From NCBI GenBank assembly GCA_019914995.1, contig CM034135.1:3350501-3414500 (forward strand): a stretch of 64,000 bases of DNA. The letters are read 5' to 3'. Source of the stretch: Acanthochlamys bracteata (Eukaryota; Streptophyta; Magnoliopsida; Pandanales; Velloziaceae). The position numbers and the translations under genes are program-made. The notes beneath the pieces are model-generated. The model had not been told where the DNA came from. It saw only the letters and a list, made by a program, of their open reading frames with translations, and did not search any database. Positions within the stretch are counted from its first letter, which is position 1; every line of letters starts with the position of its first letter. This document shows positions 10,617 through 22,603 of this stretch, piece after piece.

Positions 10617-11397
10617 TTCCAATTATAAACCTAAAAAATAGCGCATGAGAGTACCTCTATTCTTTATAGTTATATATATATTATTAAAAAAATAAATTAT
10701 AAAAAACTATTTTTTATAATACTTTATTTTTAAATAATTTTAAACATCTCCGGTGTAGTTTTAATTCATATGGTCTTTCTTTATTGCTTTCTTCAGTGGC
10801 CAAGCAAAAAGTGATGATCACGTGAAACAGAGCGATATAAAATGTTCTATAAAGCAGGCCGTTATGTATTAAATTTGTTTTAAAAAAATTTTAAACTATT
10901 ATTTATTTAAAAAAATTTATTTTATAAACACGATAAATATTTCTGACTAAACTTTATTATTATTATTTTATAAGATACCATGTAATTCTTCAATATGTAT
11001 CAAGTTTTTGAATGTTGGTCTTCTGTTTTTTCTTCCAGGAATTGCAAATTTAGGTACATAATGCATTGCTTGTATGAAAAGCACAATAACGTAGAGAAAT
11101 TCACATAGTTACTTTTTTTCATGCGAAAATTTTTTTTTGCTATCAAAATATTATTTTCGAAATTATGTTTAAAATAATTTAATATTATAATTTACTTTGC
11201 AAAATAAATTACTTGTAAAAGTTATTTTTTTAATAAAGAAAACACACCTACAGTGTCTCACCTAATTGGGTGAACCTATTTAAAATTTTTATTAGCTTCA
11301 TAGATGGGGCTCTGTTGCATGTACTATGTGTATCCTATGAGCATGTATTACGGGCATGTGCTCGATGCAGTGCCTCACATATTATTAGTGGCGTGTT
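10617..11397. other. Intergenic AT-rich DNA
   Basis: No gene or clear element is seen in this stretch. Confidence 0.5.
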
Positions 11398-11679
11398 TTA
11401 TATATTCATAATTAAGTTTGATGAAATAAAAAGTAAAAATTAAAATTTTATAAAAAATAAAGTAAAAATAGAATTAATTATTTACTTTTTAATAATTTTT
11501 TAAAATATGTTAAAAATTTAAAAATATAATTATATTAAAAAATATATAAATAAAAAAATTAGAACTGAAATTTTGTATATAAAAATAAAATTCTAAATTT
11601 TTTGTATAATTAAAATATATAAATAGTTTGAAATTTAAAATTTGATAAGAAAAATAAAGTTACGAAAAATTGAAATATG
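11398..11679. repeat. Dispersed AT-rich MITE-like repeat, copy 1
   Basis: This segment and 59760-60045 are clearly related over their whole length and in the same orientation. Shared words include TTTTGTATATAAAAATAAAA and TATAATTAAAATATATAAAT. The ends are loosely inverted; CATATTTCAAATATTCGTAA is clearest in the second copy. It is non-coding, with approximate edges. Confidence 0.6.
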
Positions 11680-12949
11680 GAGTTTTGCGTCAAAAAGTTT
11701 TCTATGGCTATATCTCAAGCAATATTGATCTGCCTACAATTCCATTCATGTTATTCAATGGCAGTACAGTAGACTTCTGAAAATATTTTTAAATAAAATT
11801 TTTTTATTTTTAAAAATATTTTTTTATTTTTTTTAAAAATAAATTCTTTATTATTTATTTTGAAAAATAAGTAATAAAATATTTTGATACTTTAAATAAA
11901 ATTTTTAAATATTTATAACATATATATTAAAAAATATAAAGTGAAAAATTAAAATTAATTTTTTGAAATGTTTAGCCAAACATATTTTGATTCTATTTAA
12001 TCTTTCATTTTAAAAAATTTAAAATATAAAAAATACAGTAAATTATATATCATAAAAAATATATTATAAAAATAAATTTATTTTTTAAAATTATAAAATT
12101 AATATTTAAAAAAAAATTTCTTTTAAGAACTGCCGGACAACACCACCATCTAATTTTAGATGAGGCAACTACATTTGATGTACGCGTTCTCTCTAACGTA
12201 TATACACATCCAGTCATTGTTTTCGTTTCTTAGCAGTTAGCTTGGTCAGTACTAACTACGACAACTTAGCTGCTACAGCTGCACTAGCAAATGGCGCCTA
12301 CATGCCATGGTAATGTGCTCATAAATTTGATTTTTTTTTTCCAACATTTGTTGATAAAACTTGTTACCTTACCATAATCTCACGTTAAAAATTTAGAAAT
12401 GTTAAATAGAAAATTTTTAAAATAAAATTTATTACAAAATATCAAAATTTTAAAAGTAGAAATATGCGAAACATACTATCAACACTCTCTAAATTCTGCA
12501 CTGATATATAAAATTCTTAAAATTTTTTTCCTTATAAACCAATCAATTTCAAATTGTAAACTTGATTTGTAGCATATAACATTTAAATGTAGCCTCGTGA
12601 GAAGACTTCCGTCACGTAAAAAGAATTCATCATCTGTAAGAGAGTCTCAGCTTCCTTAAAAGAAGGTTCACCCTTCATGAAAGAATCTCAACCATATACG
12701 AGGTTCTTTCAGATAGACAAAATGTTAAATTATTTAATTTTTTTAAGAACTATTAATGTTAGATTGTAAGTAGATTTCTAACAACTCTACTACGCGTGAG
12801 ATGGAACGTCAACAAATAAAAATCAGTACTGCATGCTTGATTAGCAAAATAAAATGGAGTTGGAAATTAGTTTTTTCGTGATGACAAGAAGATAAGGATG
12901 CCATTCAAATTATAATATTAATATTAGACACCTCTCCGCCCTCAGCGGG
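11680..12949. other. Intergenic with decayed repeats
   Basis: A degraded Tourist-like stretch occupies about 11774-11991, where the right end reads GCCAAACATATTTTG. Bases 12120-12310 and 12580-12720 have more ordinary composition but show no gene I recognise. Confidence 0.45.
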
Positions 12950-13032
12950 GTAGATATGTCCGAGTCGTTAAGGAGGTAGACTTGAAATCTACTGGCTTCA
13001 CGCCGCGGCAGGTTCGAATCCTGCTGTCGACG
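12950..13032 (+). tRNA. tRNA-Ser (anticodon UGA), possibly degenerating
   Basis: The 83-base sequence folds as a class II tRNA. The anticodon arm is GTAGA-CTTGAAA-TCTAC with TGA as anticodon, the T arm is GCAGG-TTCGAAT-CCTGC, there is a long variable arm (GGC...GCC), and G is the discriminator base. No intron is present. The B box GGTTCGAATCC is intact and a T6 terminator follows. Compared with the plant tRNA-Ser(UGA) I remember, the third base of the acceptor stem is A opposite G (usually C-G), and the D-loop GG pair appears as CG (AGTCGTTAAGG). Either change could weaken folding or the A box, so this may be a decaying copy. Confidence 0.88.
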
Positions 13033-13033
13033 A

Positions 13034-13039
13034 TTTTTT
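13034..13039 (+). terminator. RNA polymerase III terminator of tRNA-Ser
   Basis: A run of six T begins two bases after the discriminator base, the usual Pol III stop. Confidence 0.85.
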
Positions 13040-13765
13040 CTTGTTAGAAAATCTTTTTGCCTTTCCCCTTTATTCAATTTTCTTCATTGACCGGCTGCAA
13101 CTTGTAATTAGTCGGTACGTTTTAGGTCTCTCTTCCTCTTTCCGGGAGACGGGAAGAGGTCGACGGAGTTTCCATCTTAATTAATTACTATTGGCTCCCC
13201 CTCCTCAAACTTTCAGGTAATATCCTCTCCGGATTTTTTCCTTTTTTGTTTGCTCGATTTTCTCGTTGGTTAATTTGTTGCTTTTGAAATTCTGAGAATT
13301 GCTAGTAAAAGGTTTTCGAAAGGATTTGTGAAATGTATTTGTTGAGGGTTTACTTGATTTCCCATCGACAGCCTCAATTTATTTAAGATCACCTATAGTC
13401 GCTTTTCATATGCGTTTGAGAGCTGTTTCTGTGATTTACAGAGTTTTATTTTTTATGAAAAACTTGATTGCAGTATCTGCTTTAGGAATTTATTACTTTC
13501 ACTGTTTGTTTTCCAAACTTTACCTGCAGGAGATGTGCATATTTCATATGTGTTCTAGAAGTATTGTAACTGTGTGTACCTATGACTGCAAATTCAAGTC
13601 TTGAATTAAGTCTTTGATTGCTCTCTAGTGGAAGTACTTAAAGGGAGAGCTCTGCTCTAAGATGCTTGTATGCATGATTTCATCTGCATAGTGTTTCTAG
13701 GTCCTTTAATGTAACAAGGGTTCAGTTTGTTAATTGCTTTGACACTCGCGTTACAGGGTGGTATA

Positions 13766-15889
13766 ATGTATTCAAAAGGAGGGTGTTTACTTGTCCTTGT
13801 CCTGGTTGTTGTTTGTTGGACCTATGCAGATGCTCGGAGTTCTGTGGTTTTCAATGAACTGGGTAGGTGATTAAAACCTCTCTTGTATCAGTTTTATTGG
13901 GTGTTAACTTGAAGATGTTCTCTGTTATATTTCTCCTACTGGCTTGCATGCTCAAAGTGATAATAAAACATGTGCCTAAATCTGCTTATGTTTAGTTTCG
14001 ATCTTTTTTGGTTTTTTGTAATTGGTTATCCCAGTTGACTATAGGGCGCAAGAGGATGCATTTTTTATGTAACATGTGCCTAAATCTGCTTATGTTTAGT
14101 TTCGATCTTTTTTGGTTTTTTGTAATTGGTTATCCCAGTTGAGTATAGGGCGCAAGAGGATGCAATTTATGTACCAGGAAGTGTCAAAAGGAATGAACAA
14201 TTATGTGACTTGTGTGAAGAATTTGCTGCTAAAGCAACTTACTTTATTGGTGAGAATAAGACTCATGATGAGATACTTGCTACCCTTCACCAAGCATGCT
14301 CAAAGCTGGGAGCTTACAGGGAGCAGGTAAACCACCTTTTGTTCCTATGAAGCAGGTTCTTTTGGTCTTTTTTTATTGGGTACTGAAAGTCAGATGCTTT
14401 AAAAGATACTTATTAGAATAACAAGCTGAAAGTTTCTATTTCTCTTTGCTTCCTGTGGTGGTCTTGCAGTGTATTATTCTGGTGGATTACTATGCATCTC
14501 TCTTCTTTGAAATGTTTTCCACTAGTAGTCCAGAAGAGTTCTGCACAAGAGTGGGACTTTGTGTGGCAAAGCTGAGTATAGCTTCTGCAAAAACTGATGA
14601 AACCTGCAACATGTGCCATCAAGCTGTTGTTGAAATTCTTATCAAGCTGAGGGATCCTGATACACAGGTAGCTAGTTGTCATCTCACATCTGTTGTTTTA
14701 ACCATTGGTATGTGAGTTATGGCTGGTTAGAGATAATTACTGAATACTGAAGTTGCAGTGTTCGTTGCTTTTGCAATTCTATAGCATCGTGTTTTCCTTT
14801 TCTTTAACTCCGCCTATGTTTCCTTGTAGCCGGTCCCAAGCCCGGATAAATGAGGGCTGCAGTAGGTTGACAGCGAGCATAAAACTTTGTCAATTCTAAT
14901 AACATGTGTTTTTCTTTCTTTTATTTTTTTTAAGGTTTCTCTTTTCATTTTCTGAATTTAGAAAAGTGAATATGAAATTTAGTGTAGAAAAAGTATAGAT
15001 TAAAGTTTGAACTATCATGACTTCAGAACTTGGTTTGCAACTTTGCAAAGCCAGATCATGCAGATCTCTAATTTGAAACAGTAAACTTTTGGCTAACTTC
15101 ATAGTGCTGCTAGCAACATTTATCTTCTTTGTTCTTGTTGTTGCTGTTGTTATTCTTTGTCACGAACTCAATTTGGGAGATTAATTTCTCTTCTAATATG
15201 CACAGCTCTAACTGGGTGTTTACGTGTTTGTTGATGCAGCTCGATATAATCAAATTGCTTCTTGAGCAATGCAAAAAACTGGATGCCTATGCACACAAGG
15301 TAAGATTTTCATATATAGTTGTTTCCTGAAATGTGCCTCTCTATATTTCCCTCCTATTCTCGACCAAAGTATGTGACAAAAAGAGAAAATGAAAACCAAT
15401 ACGGAAAATAATAACTTTAAAATAAACTTGGGGGGAAAAATCACCCTTACCCCTATGTAAGAGAAAATCATTTCAGTTTGATATGTGCACTAATTTATTG
15501 TGTTCTTTTTCAAATATTTTGGTTCACTTGCATATCCATCCCCTTTGAAGAATTTCTTTATCAGAGTTGCTAGCAGATTACCATCTCAAATGCATTATTC
15601 ATACCAAAAGACGGACATGCTACTTCCGGAATGAACTTGAAATTGTTCTTTCTTATATTTGTACTACGACTGGTAAAGTACTTGTTAATTATTTGAATAC
15701 TGGTCTACAATTTATTTTTGTGTACAGTGCAAGTCTCTGGTATTCCAGTACGGACCATTGATCCTGGCACAAAGTGAGAAGTTCCTTGAGACAACTGATG
15801 TATGTACGGTTATTGGTGCATGCAAACTCAGCCAACTAGAAGCTGTTAACCGAGAATCTGGGACACAGGGATTGGTCACTGAAGCCTGA
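13766..15889 (+). CDS. Saposin B-type domain protein (prosaposin-like), 234 aa
   Basis: This secretory or vacuolar protein carries two saposin-B domains, a fold that binds lipids or assists membrane-associated hydrolases. Coding exons are 13766-13862, 14139-14326, 14470-14667, 15240-15299 and 15728-15889, all at GT-AG sites with matching phase. Residues 1-23 or so are a signal peptide (core LLVLVLVVVCW). The first domain runs from CDLCEEF to VGLC, the second from CNMCHQAV to VIGAC; each has the six-cysteine pattern. A probable 5' UTR intron runs from about 13218 to 13755. A 104-bp tandem duplication (13967-14070 and 14071-14171) doubles the acceptor of exon 2; the upstream acceptor at 14034 leads quickly to a stop. 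From memory it resembles Arabidopsis At5g01800 and At3g51730. Confidence 0.93.
13967..14171 (+). repeat. 104-bp tandem duplication across an intron/exon border
   Basis: Two head-to-tail copies begin AACATGTGCCTAAATCTGCT at 13967 and 14071. Each contains the intron end TTATCCCAG and the beginning of saposin exon 2. They differ mainly at GACTATAGG versus GAGTATAGG and in the T-run after GGATGCA. The second copy keeps the reading frame of the family; the first meets TAA 13 codons after the shared acceptor. Confidence 0.95.
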
Positions 15890-17336
15890 AGCAGTGAAAC
15901 TGACAAGCTCTAAGAGCTCCTGGAGTTCTCAGAGAATCTTATTTATGCAAGTTGTTTTATCAATTCGTATGTATTTTATGATGATATCCATGATGTAAGA
16001 AATGTATGGAGTGGACGAGCTCATATAGAGTTTGAGTATACTATATGCCTTTGCTTATTGTATAGTGTGGATGAAATCATCAAACTGATAGATCATTCAG
16101 ACTGATAGTGTTTTTCAATAAAAAGTTGTCATGCATTTGTTGATGGTTTATGTATCTCGTATATCTATTATCACCAAATACCGCCTAGCACTTTATTTGT
16201 GTATTGTATGGGTTTGCATTTTGAACTATGATTCTTGTTGTTGTGTTAGTAATCTGTTGTAGTAGTTATAGTTATGCACAATGCTATTGACGAAAGGTTA
16301 ATTTAATTAAATAGCTCTTCTATCTTTTAATTTTGTTTTTGTAATTTTCTTCAAAAAATAAAATTTAGTCCATTTTTTACTAAATTGATCGTTAATTCAA
16401 TTAAAAATCTGATCAAATTTTTTCAGATTTTGTAGTACATATTTTAATTTATTATAAATGTTTGTAATCTATCAAAGATCGTTGTATTTTAACTGTTTAG
16501 TGCTTATGAAATAGAGATTTTCTAAAATAGAAGATATTTTTCTCTTTTTTGAAAAACGAGCTCTATTTTTTTTACTTCCAAAAAAATAATAAAAATATGC
16601 AATAAAAAGATTTCACTCCGTAGAATTTTTTTGCACTTTCTAAATTTTTAAATAAATTTTTTATATATTTATAAAATATATATTAAAAAATATAAAATGG
16701 AAAAAAATTGATAAGCAGCTTATCATACCAAACAGGCTCATAATAGCCTTTATCTAAGAGATCCGAATTCAAGTTTCGACAATAAATTTATTTTAAATTT
16801 GAAAATTTTCTAAGTGGTGAACAAGTATTTTGAAAATCGAATTTTGCGACATGCAATTCAGTGCAAGTGCAATCCCATCTTACTGACGCAGATGATACTG
16901 CAAACCAAATAGCAAAATTAAGGACACAAAAAAGAAAAGAAGAAAAAAATATAAGCCATTATTAATAGTGATTGAAAAGAAGAACTAATATGGTAAATTT
17001 CAATTGAGAGCTGATAAAATTGAGAGTTGATAAATAAGGATTGAATGGCTTTGAGTATGTTTTTTTTCTGTTTTAGGTGAGCAAGAGTCCAAAGTATATT
17101 TATTGAGATTATTTTGGTTTTCGGTAAAAAATAATTAGACAAAACTTAATTTGAAAGGAATTGTTAGATAAACAATAACTATATACAACTATTGATTTCA
17201 ATAAGGCAAGTAGCTGATTTTTCTAATTTGATATGAACCGGCAAGGAGCGGTCAACCGTTACATCTATGAACTCCGATAACGCCTTTCCTTTGTTTTGTT
17301 CTTTTCCACGCTCTCTGAAGCCTGAGAGCAGCAGCA
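15890..17336. other. Saposin 3' flank and carrier-gene upstream region
   Basis: Contains the 3' UTR of the saposin gene and AT-rich spacer. About 16500-16740 resembles a decayed Tourist-like MITE; its right end reads ATACCAAACAGGCTC. An ATG at 17267 begins a 77-codon frame that overlaps the carrier start out of frame. Confidence 0.5.
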
Positions 17337-20300
17337 ATGGCGTTGAGCTCCAATTTGAACGTCATAGTTTCTGCGATCGTATCCGTGAGGCAACACGAAA
17401 TCCCCGCTGTTCTTCATTCTTCCGCTTGCTTCTTCTTTGTCAGTCTCAGTTCAATTTTATTTCGAATCTCGAATTCCAAACTTTTCATTCGATTGATTGA
17501 TTTTGATATGATGGATTTGGAATTGATTGATTTGCAGATTCTGAGTGCTTACTTCGTGATCTTGCCGCTGCGTGACGAGGGAGCGATTTCGCTTGGGCTC
17601 AACAATCTCCCTGGTCTCTTCGTTGGCTCTCTTTTTCTAACACTCGCTGCTGTACCGCTCTCCACACTGGTTTTCTCATTGCCTAATTTCTCCAAAACGA
17701 AGGTTTTCATATGTTGCTCGTCACTTGACTTCTAACTTATTTGATTCCTTTCTGTTTGACTGAAATTTATCTGCTACAAATTTTACTTGATTAGTGTAAT
17801 AATTTTTCTAGCTATGAAAACGACCGTAGGATTTGTGTTCTATCAATCATTAGAGTAAAGACATCACCAAGAATAATTAGATTTTTTAAACTAATTTTTT
17901 CATGCTAATGTTACTGTTAATGTGGTGTCTTTAGTTTGGTAATTTGAATATGGAACACAACTTAATTAAATTTGATTAATAAATTAGTGGGAATTCACTG
18001 GCTTGCAATGTTAAAAAACTGATAATAAACAAAGTGCAATTGACAAATAGCTGTGTGCGAGTGCAACCCTTTCTTCTATCAACAAAGAGCAGTTCTAACA
18101 ATGAGGATAATGAAGGTTGTCGTCTTTTTTTTAAAAATTATTTTTTATGGGTTGTTGAGAAGACTATTATGAAGATTATGTGATTATAAATAGTAAGTTT
18201 CTTTGTCTGGAAACATAATTGTTTTGGTAAAATGTAACTAGTTTGTTGATTGATGAATTCATTTAAGATCTTCTTATTTTCAGGCCTTGGTTCTCATTCA
18301 CAGATTTTTCAGCATATCACTAGTTTTATTTTTCATTCTTTGGCATGCATCTTCAGTAGGGCATCGATCCACCACCTCTAAGGTAATGGTTTGAGGAATT
18401 TTGTTTCTGCTTGGAGCTAGACTTTCTTTTATTTTTTATAGGTTAGAGTATGATTTTGTCTTCGTTTTAGTCTGTAGATTCTCTTTCAGGACAATCTGAA
18501 AATGAAAGAGGGAATAGTACTCACAACGACATTTCCCAACCTACGGGATGGGGCAATCACGGATGGTTTTTTATCTTTGTGCGGATAGCACTGTTTTTAT
18601 GGGTATGATAGTCTACAAGGCTAGTTATAGTACTTAATGTGAAAATCTACAGACACTGTAAACATATTTGTCTTTCTGTTTCCCATGTGAAGGTTGCTTT
18701 GCTCAATCTTATAACGATCTCCTCTACTTGGGCACGAGTTATTGATGTCATGGATTGTGAGGTAAAGAAATGGCTGATTTAGTGAAAAACAAATTTAGCT
18801 TGTGTTGTATTTATTATTGATGTCTCAAAATATTCAGTCAGGTTCGAGACTGTTTGGTTTTGTTGGTGCTGGTGCTACTTTCGGTCAGCTCTTTGGCTCA
18901 TTATTTGCAGCTGGAATGGCTTGGTTAGGACCATGTATGTATGCTGTTAGTGATACTTAAGTTTCCTGAATCATATATGAGCATCAAGCTTCCTCATTGA
19001 TTTACATGTCTTTGTGGAACCATTGATCTTGGTTTTCAGCTCTTCTACTTATCTCTGCTCTGCTTATGGAGCTTGCTGCACGGATGTCTAAAGGTATCAA
19101 CCATGAGGCATACCCCAACTCTGAAGAGTTAGCTCCCATCAGGTCAACCAACTTTTAGATTTGAATGGAGATTTATTTAATAAAACAGTAAAATGGTCCT
19201 GGTTGTTGCATTTATTGGAACTTTCCAAATTGAACTCCCATTACTAAGCGATAAAAATTTTGGCTACAATAGAATAAAACATATCCATCTTCTACCATAC
19301 CAAAGCAATCCCTTCTCTGCTTATTGGTTGTTATGGCTCTTCATAGCACCTTGAATTATACATCTATTGGCTCAATGCTGCTTTGAATAAGCATGATGAA
19401 TGTTGACTTCCTAATATTGTTGGTTAACCAGGTCTATCTTTGACATGTATTTTGGACAGGCATGATAACTGTGCTGCTAATCATTGTTAAACAAGTAGTT
19501 TGCTGAATTAATCTTCCAATTCCAACAAGGACTCTGTGACCTCTTTTTCACCTTGCATGTCTCTGATGATGTTTCCTGCATTTTGTGCTTCTTTAGTTTA
19601 CCTGAACTCCTACATTTGTAAGTCATCTGCTATTGAATTTGTACATTTGATGTTAGGGAGTACACTCGAGAACATAAAGAAACAGAAAAAGAGATGATAT
19701 CTGATGACCAGTCTTCTCCTACTTCATGTGCTTCCTCTTCAAAGCCTCAGTTATTTCTCATATTGGAAGGGATGTGGCTTGTCATGTCATCAACTTATCT
19801 CTTATTTGTGTCCCTGTTTCTGTGGCTGAGTGCAGCTGTCTCATCATTCTTCTACTTTCAGGTATTTGTAAGAATGGTTTAAATTTACTTTTCAAATTGT
19901 GTATACAATTTGTCTAACTGGTTATTTAACGTGGAACGACTAAAGCATCATATGAAAATAGAATATAAACTTAGTGTTGTTAACAACTGTCATTTCTTCA
20001 TAATTTGCTATTCTTATTTCAAACCGCTGCTTTGGTCTTACAGGATGCTGAATTCAGCCTGCTGCCTTACATAACTATTTAGTATAGTATAATGCTATGG
20101 GTATTAGCCATCTCTTTATCGAACAACCATTTTCATCAAAATGTGACCGAAACTTTTAACTATGCTTCTAGTAGTATCAGGATGCAATTAGTAATGTGAT
20201 TTCAGACACTTTAATTCCAAGAAGACAGTCATAAATACTTACTCTTCGGCATTCCTGAATTCTACATTTCTTGTCTTGCAATAAATGCTCGGTGTGTATG

Positions 20301-22603
20301 ATCACTATTTCGGTCAGAGTACTTTTTCTAACTGATTATATTTGGATTCAATCATCTAAATTTAGAACTAAACCTGGTGTTTAGCATCTGACATTTTACT
20401 GGTCATTCATTAATAAGCATAAGTAAGCTGCTTATCTTTCTGAATATATCTATCAGTTTCTCATGCTTGTCATTTCATTATATGACAGAAAGTAACAATC
20501 ATTGCGTTGACCGTTACAACTGCTCTTGATAGAAGAAGGGCACTTGCCCTTATAAATAGCTTAACTGCAATCTTTATCCTTGCTGGGCAACTTTCTTTAA
20601 CGGTATGGCTCTTTTCTCATGTGTTCTGGTTTGCTGGAATAAGCTTATTTCAAATTGCTTTAGGCACAGCTTTGAGGCTAATATGTTCACCAGCTTGTAT
20701 TGTAGCAAAATGGAGACTCGGAATTATGCTTTTCTTTTTCCCTCTTTTTAGTATTTGATACTTATGGGAAGTTAATAGCTTGTCTGTTTATTAAGAAGTA
20801 TGGAGGTTATGCTACTCGCATACTGTTAACTATGTCATAACATGGCTAATTTCCAGCTGTCTTGTATATGCTAATTCTATTGTAGGTATTACCAGGTCTA
20901 CATTTCTTAATTTGCATGCTAATCCCAGTCATTATTGCTAGAGTTCTTACCTTTATTCATTTTTTATTTCCAGGCATCCCTAATTTGGTGAAATGACATT
21001 GTCTGTTTTGTTAGTAAATTCTCCGCAAGGAAAAAAGTATGACATTTTGTCTTTTCTGATTGTCTCTTCTGGGGAACATTTCAGGGACGCATACTCACAA
21101 TAGCTGGTGTAACTTTTGCTATCTGTTCTGCTCCATTCGTTGCTATCTTAAATATGATTGCTCTGGCTGTCTGGCCTACATGGACTGTTGTCGCTATTTC
21201 AGAAACTTTCCGGAAGGTCGAACTTCTAATTACTGTCAATTGTTTCTGAAAAACTAATATCCTCAATATCCACTATGTAAAAGTTTCTTTCAGTGCTCCT
21301 GGAAATTACTGCAATCAGAATCACTTGCTACTTTCTGAAAGAGTGTGATGATGATGCTTGTAATAGCTATAGCTGTTTGAAGAGATAGAACCTCCAATGA
21401 TCTAGTATCAACTTCAATATGTAGAACCAGTTAATGTACCATAAGGAACTTGTAGCCTTATGGTCAATATAATGCCAAATAGTGATCTAGAAGTAAGAGT
21501 TTACAGTTACTTTTACCTAACAAGCATTCTTCTATTGTTTGCTCTACACAGGTAACTACATATGTTGTAACAAGACCTGGAAGGGAACTTTTGTTTACTG
21601 TTGTATCAGAAAATGAGAAGTACAAAGCCAAGGTGAGATGTTTAACATATCATTAATATTTCTTTCAGATTCTAACATGCATGAATTGGGGATTTACTGA
21701 ACTTAAATTAGGTTCTTAGGTTGAATTTGTTGTCTTACTAGGGCTTTACTACAATATCATTCTTGACTTATTTGAGGAAAATCAACCAATTTTCTGTTTC
21801 TTCCAAAGAAAGTTGTTAATTGCACTATATTATTGTACACAATAAGGAAGTATCATGAATGTTCTTAAAACACTGAGAGCTTAGGCCTGAGTTAAACTTT
21901 AGTATCCTCCTTTTGAGGATGTAATATTGACTAGATGCAATAATATACTAATACTGTTTTTCAATGTTTTATATTCATCTCTTTGAACTCAATGTATTTT
22001 GCAACATGATTGTGCAACATGCAGGTGTGTATTGATGTAATTGTTCAAAGACTAGGAGATGCCACTGCTGCTGGAATATATCAACTTCTTTTTGGAAATC
22101 TCAACAAAAGACCTTCTCTAGTCTCTCTATATGCAATACCGGTATGTGCCCTACCTTTCACTTACCTCTTAGTGATGATGTTTTCTTTTTGCCATGTGAT
22201 GATATCAATAATGGCATGAGACTTATGTAAAAATTACAAGGCTAGTGTACTTCATTTTGACATCTTCAATTCGACCTTTTTCGGGAGATGGGATCCTTAA
22301 CGTTATGTAACAATTGACAAGCTGTATGCAAGTCGCTTTCTCCCAGTGGAGAAAGCATGCCTAGATGAGAAGATCCATTTCACATTGACCAATAAAGTTT
22401 CAAGTTTTTCCATCTGTCAGTAAAAGTGCAACACAATAGCCAGCTGGTCATTCAAATTTGCTTAGCAACAAGGTTTTTAATCATTGCTAATTGGCTCTTC
22501 ATGTATTGTTTTGCAGCTTTGTTTCTTGTGGCTGGCAACTGCATTTCATTTGGGACAACGACAAGAAACTATTGCTAAGCTGCGGTTTGTCTCAGTTTCT
22601 TAA
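17337..22603 (+). CDS. NTT/TLC-like (Npt1/Npt2-type) MFS membrane carrier, 500 aa
   Basis: A polytopic membrane protein of 13 coding exons: 17337-17438, 17538-17702, 18284-18382, 18471-18602, 18693-18761, 18838-18934, 19040-19142, 19657-19861, 20489-20602, 21085-21216, 21552-21632, 22025-22141 and 22517-22603. All boundaries are GT-AG and the lengths sum to 501 codons with stop. About ten or more hydrophobic segments are visible. Telling blocks are LPLRDEGAISLGL near the N-terminus, RLFGFVGAGATFGQLFGSLF, and RPGRELLFTVVSENEKYKAK followed by DVIVQRLGDATAAG. The latter resembles bacterial nucleotide-exchange carriers of the TLC/Npt family and their uncharacterised plant homologues, which differ from plastid NTT1/NTT2. 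Substrate and membrane are unknown; ATP/ADP exchange is only a family-based guess. No clear plastid transit peptide is seen. Confidence 0.88.

Noticed and set aside
12717-12790. TGTTAAATTATTTAA and TGTTAGATTGTAAG, possible LTR ends
   Set aside because: No matching second LTR, primer-binding site or coding remnant was found.
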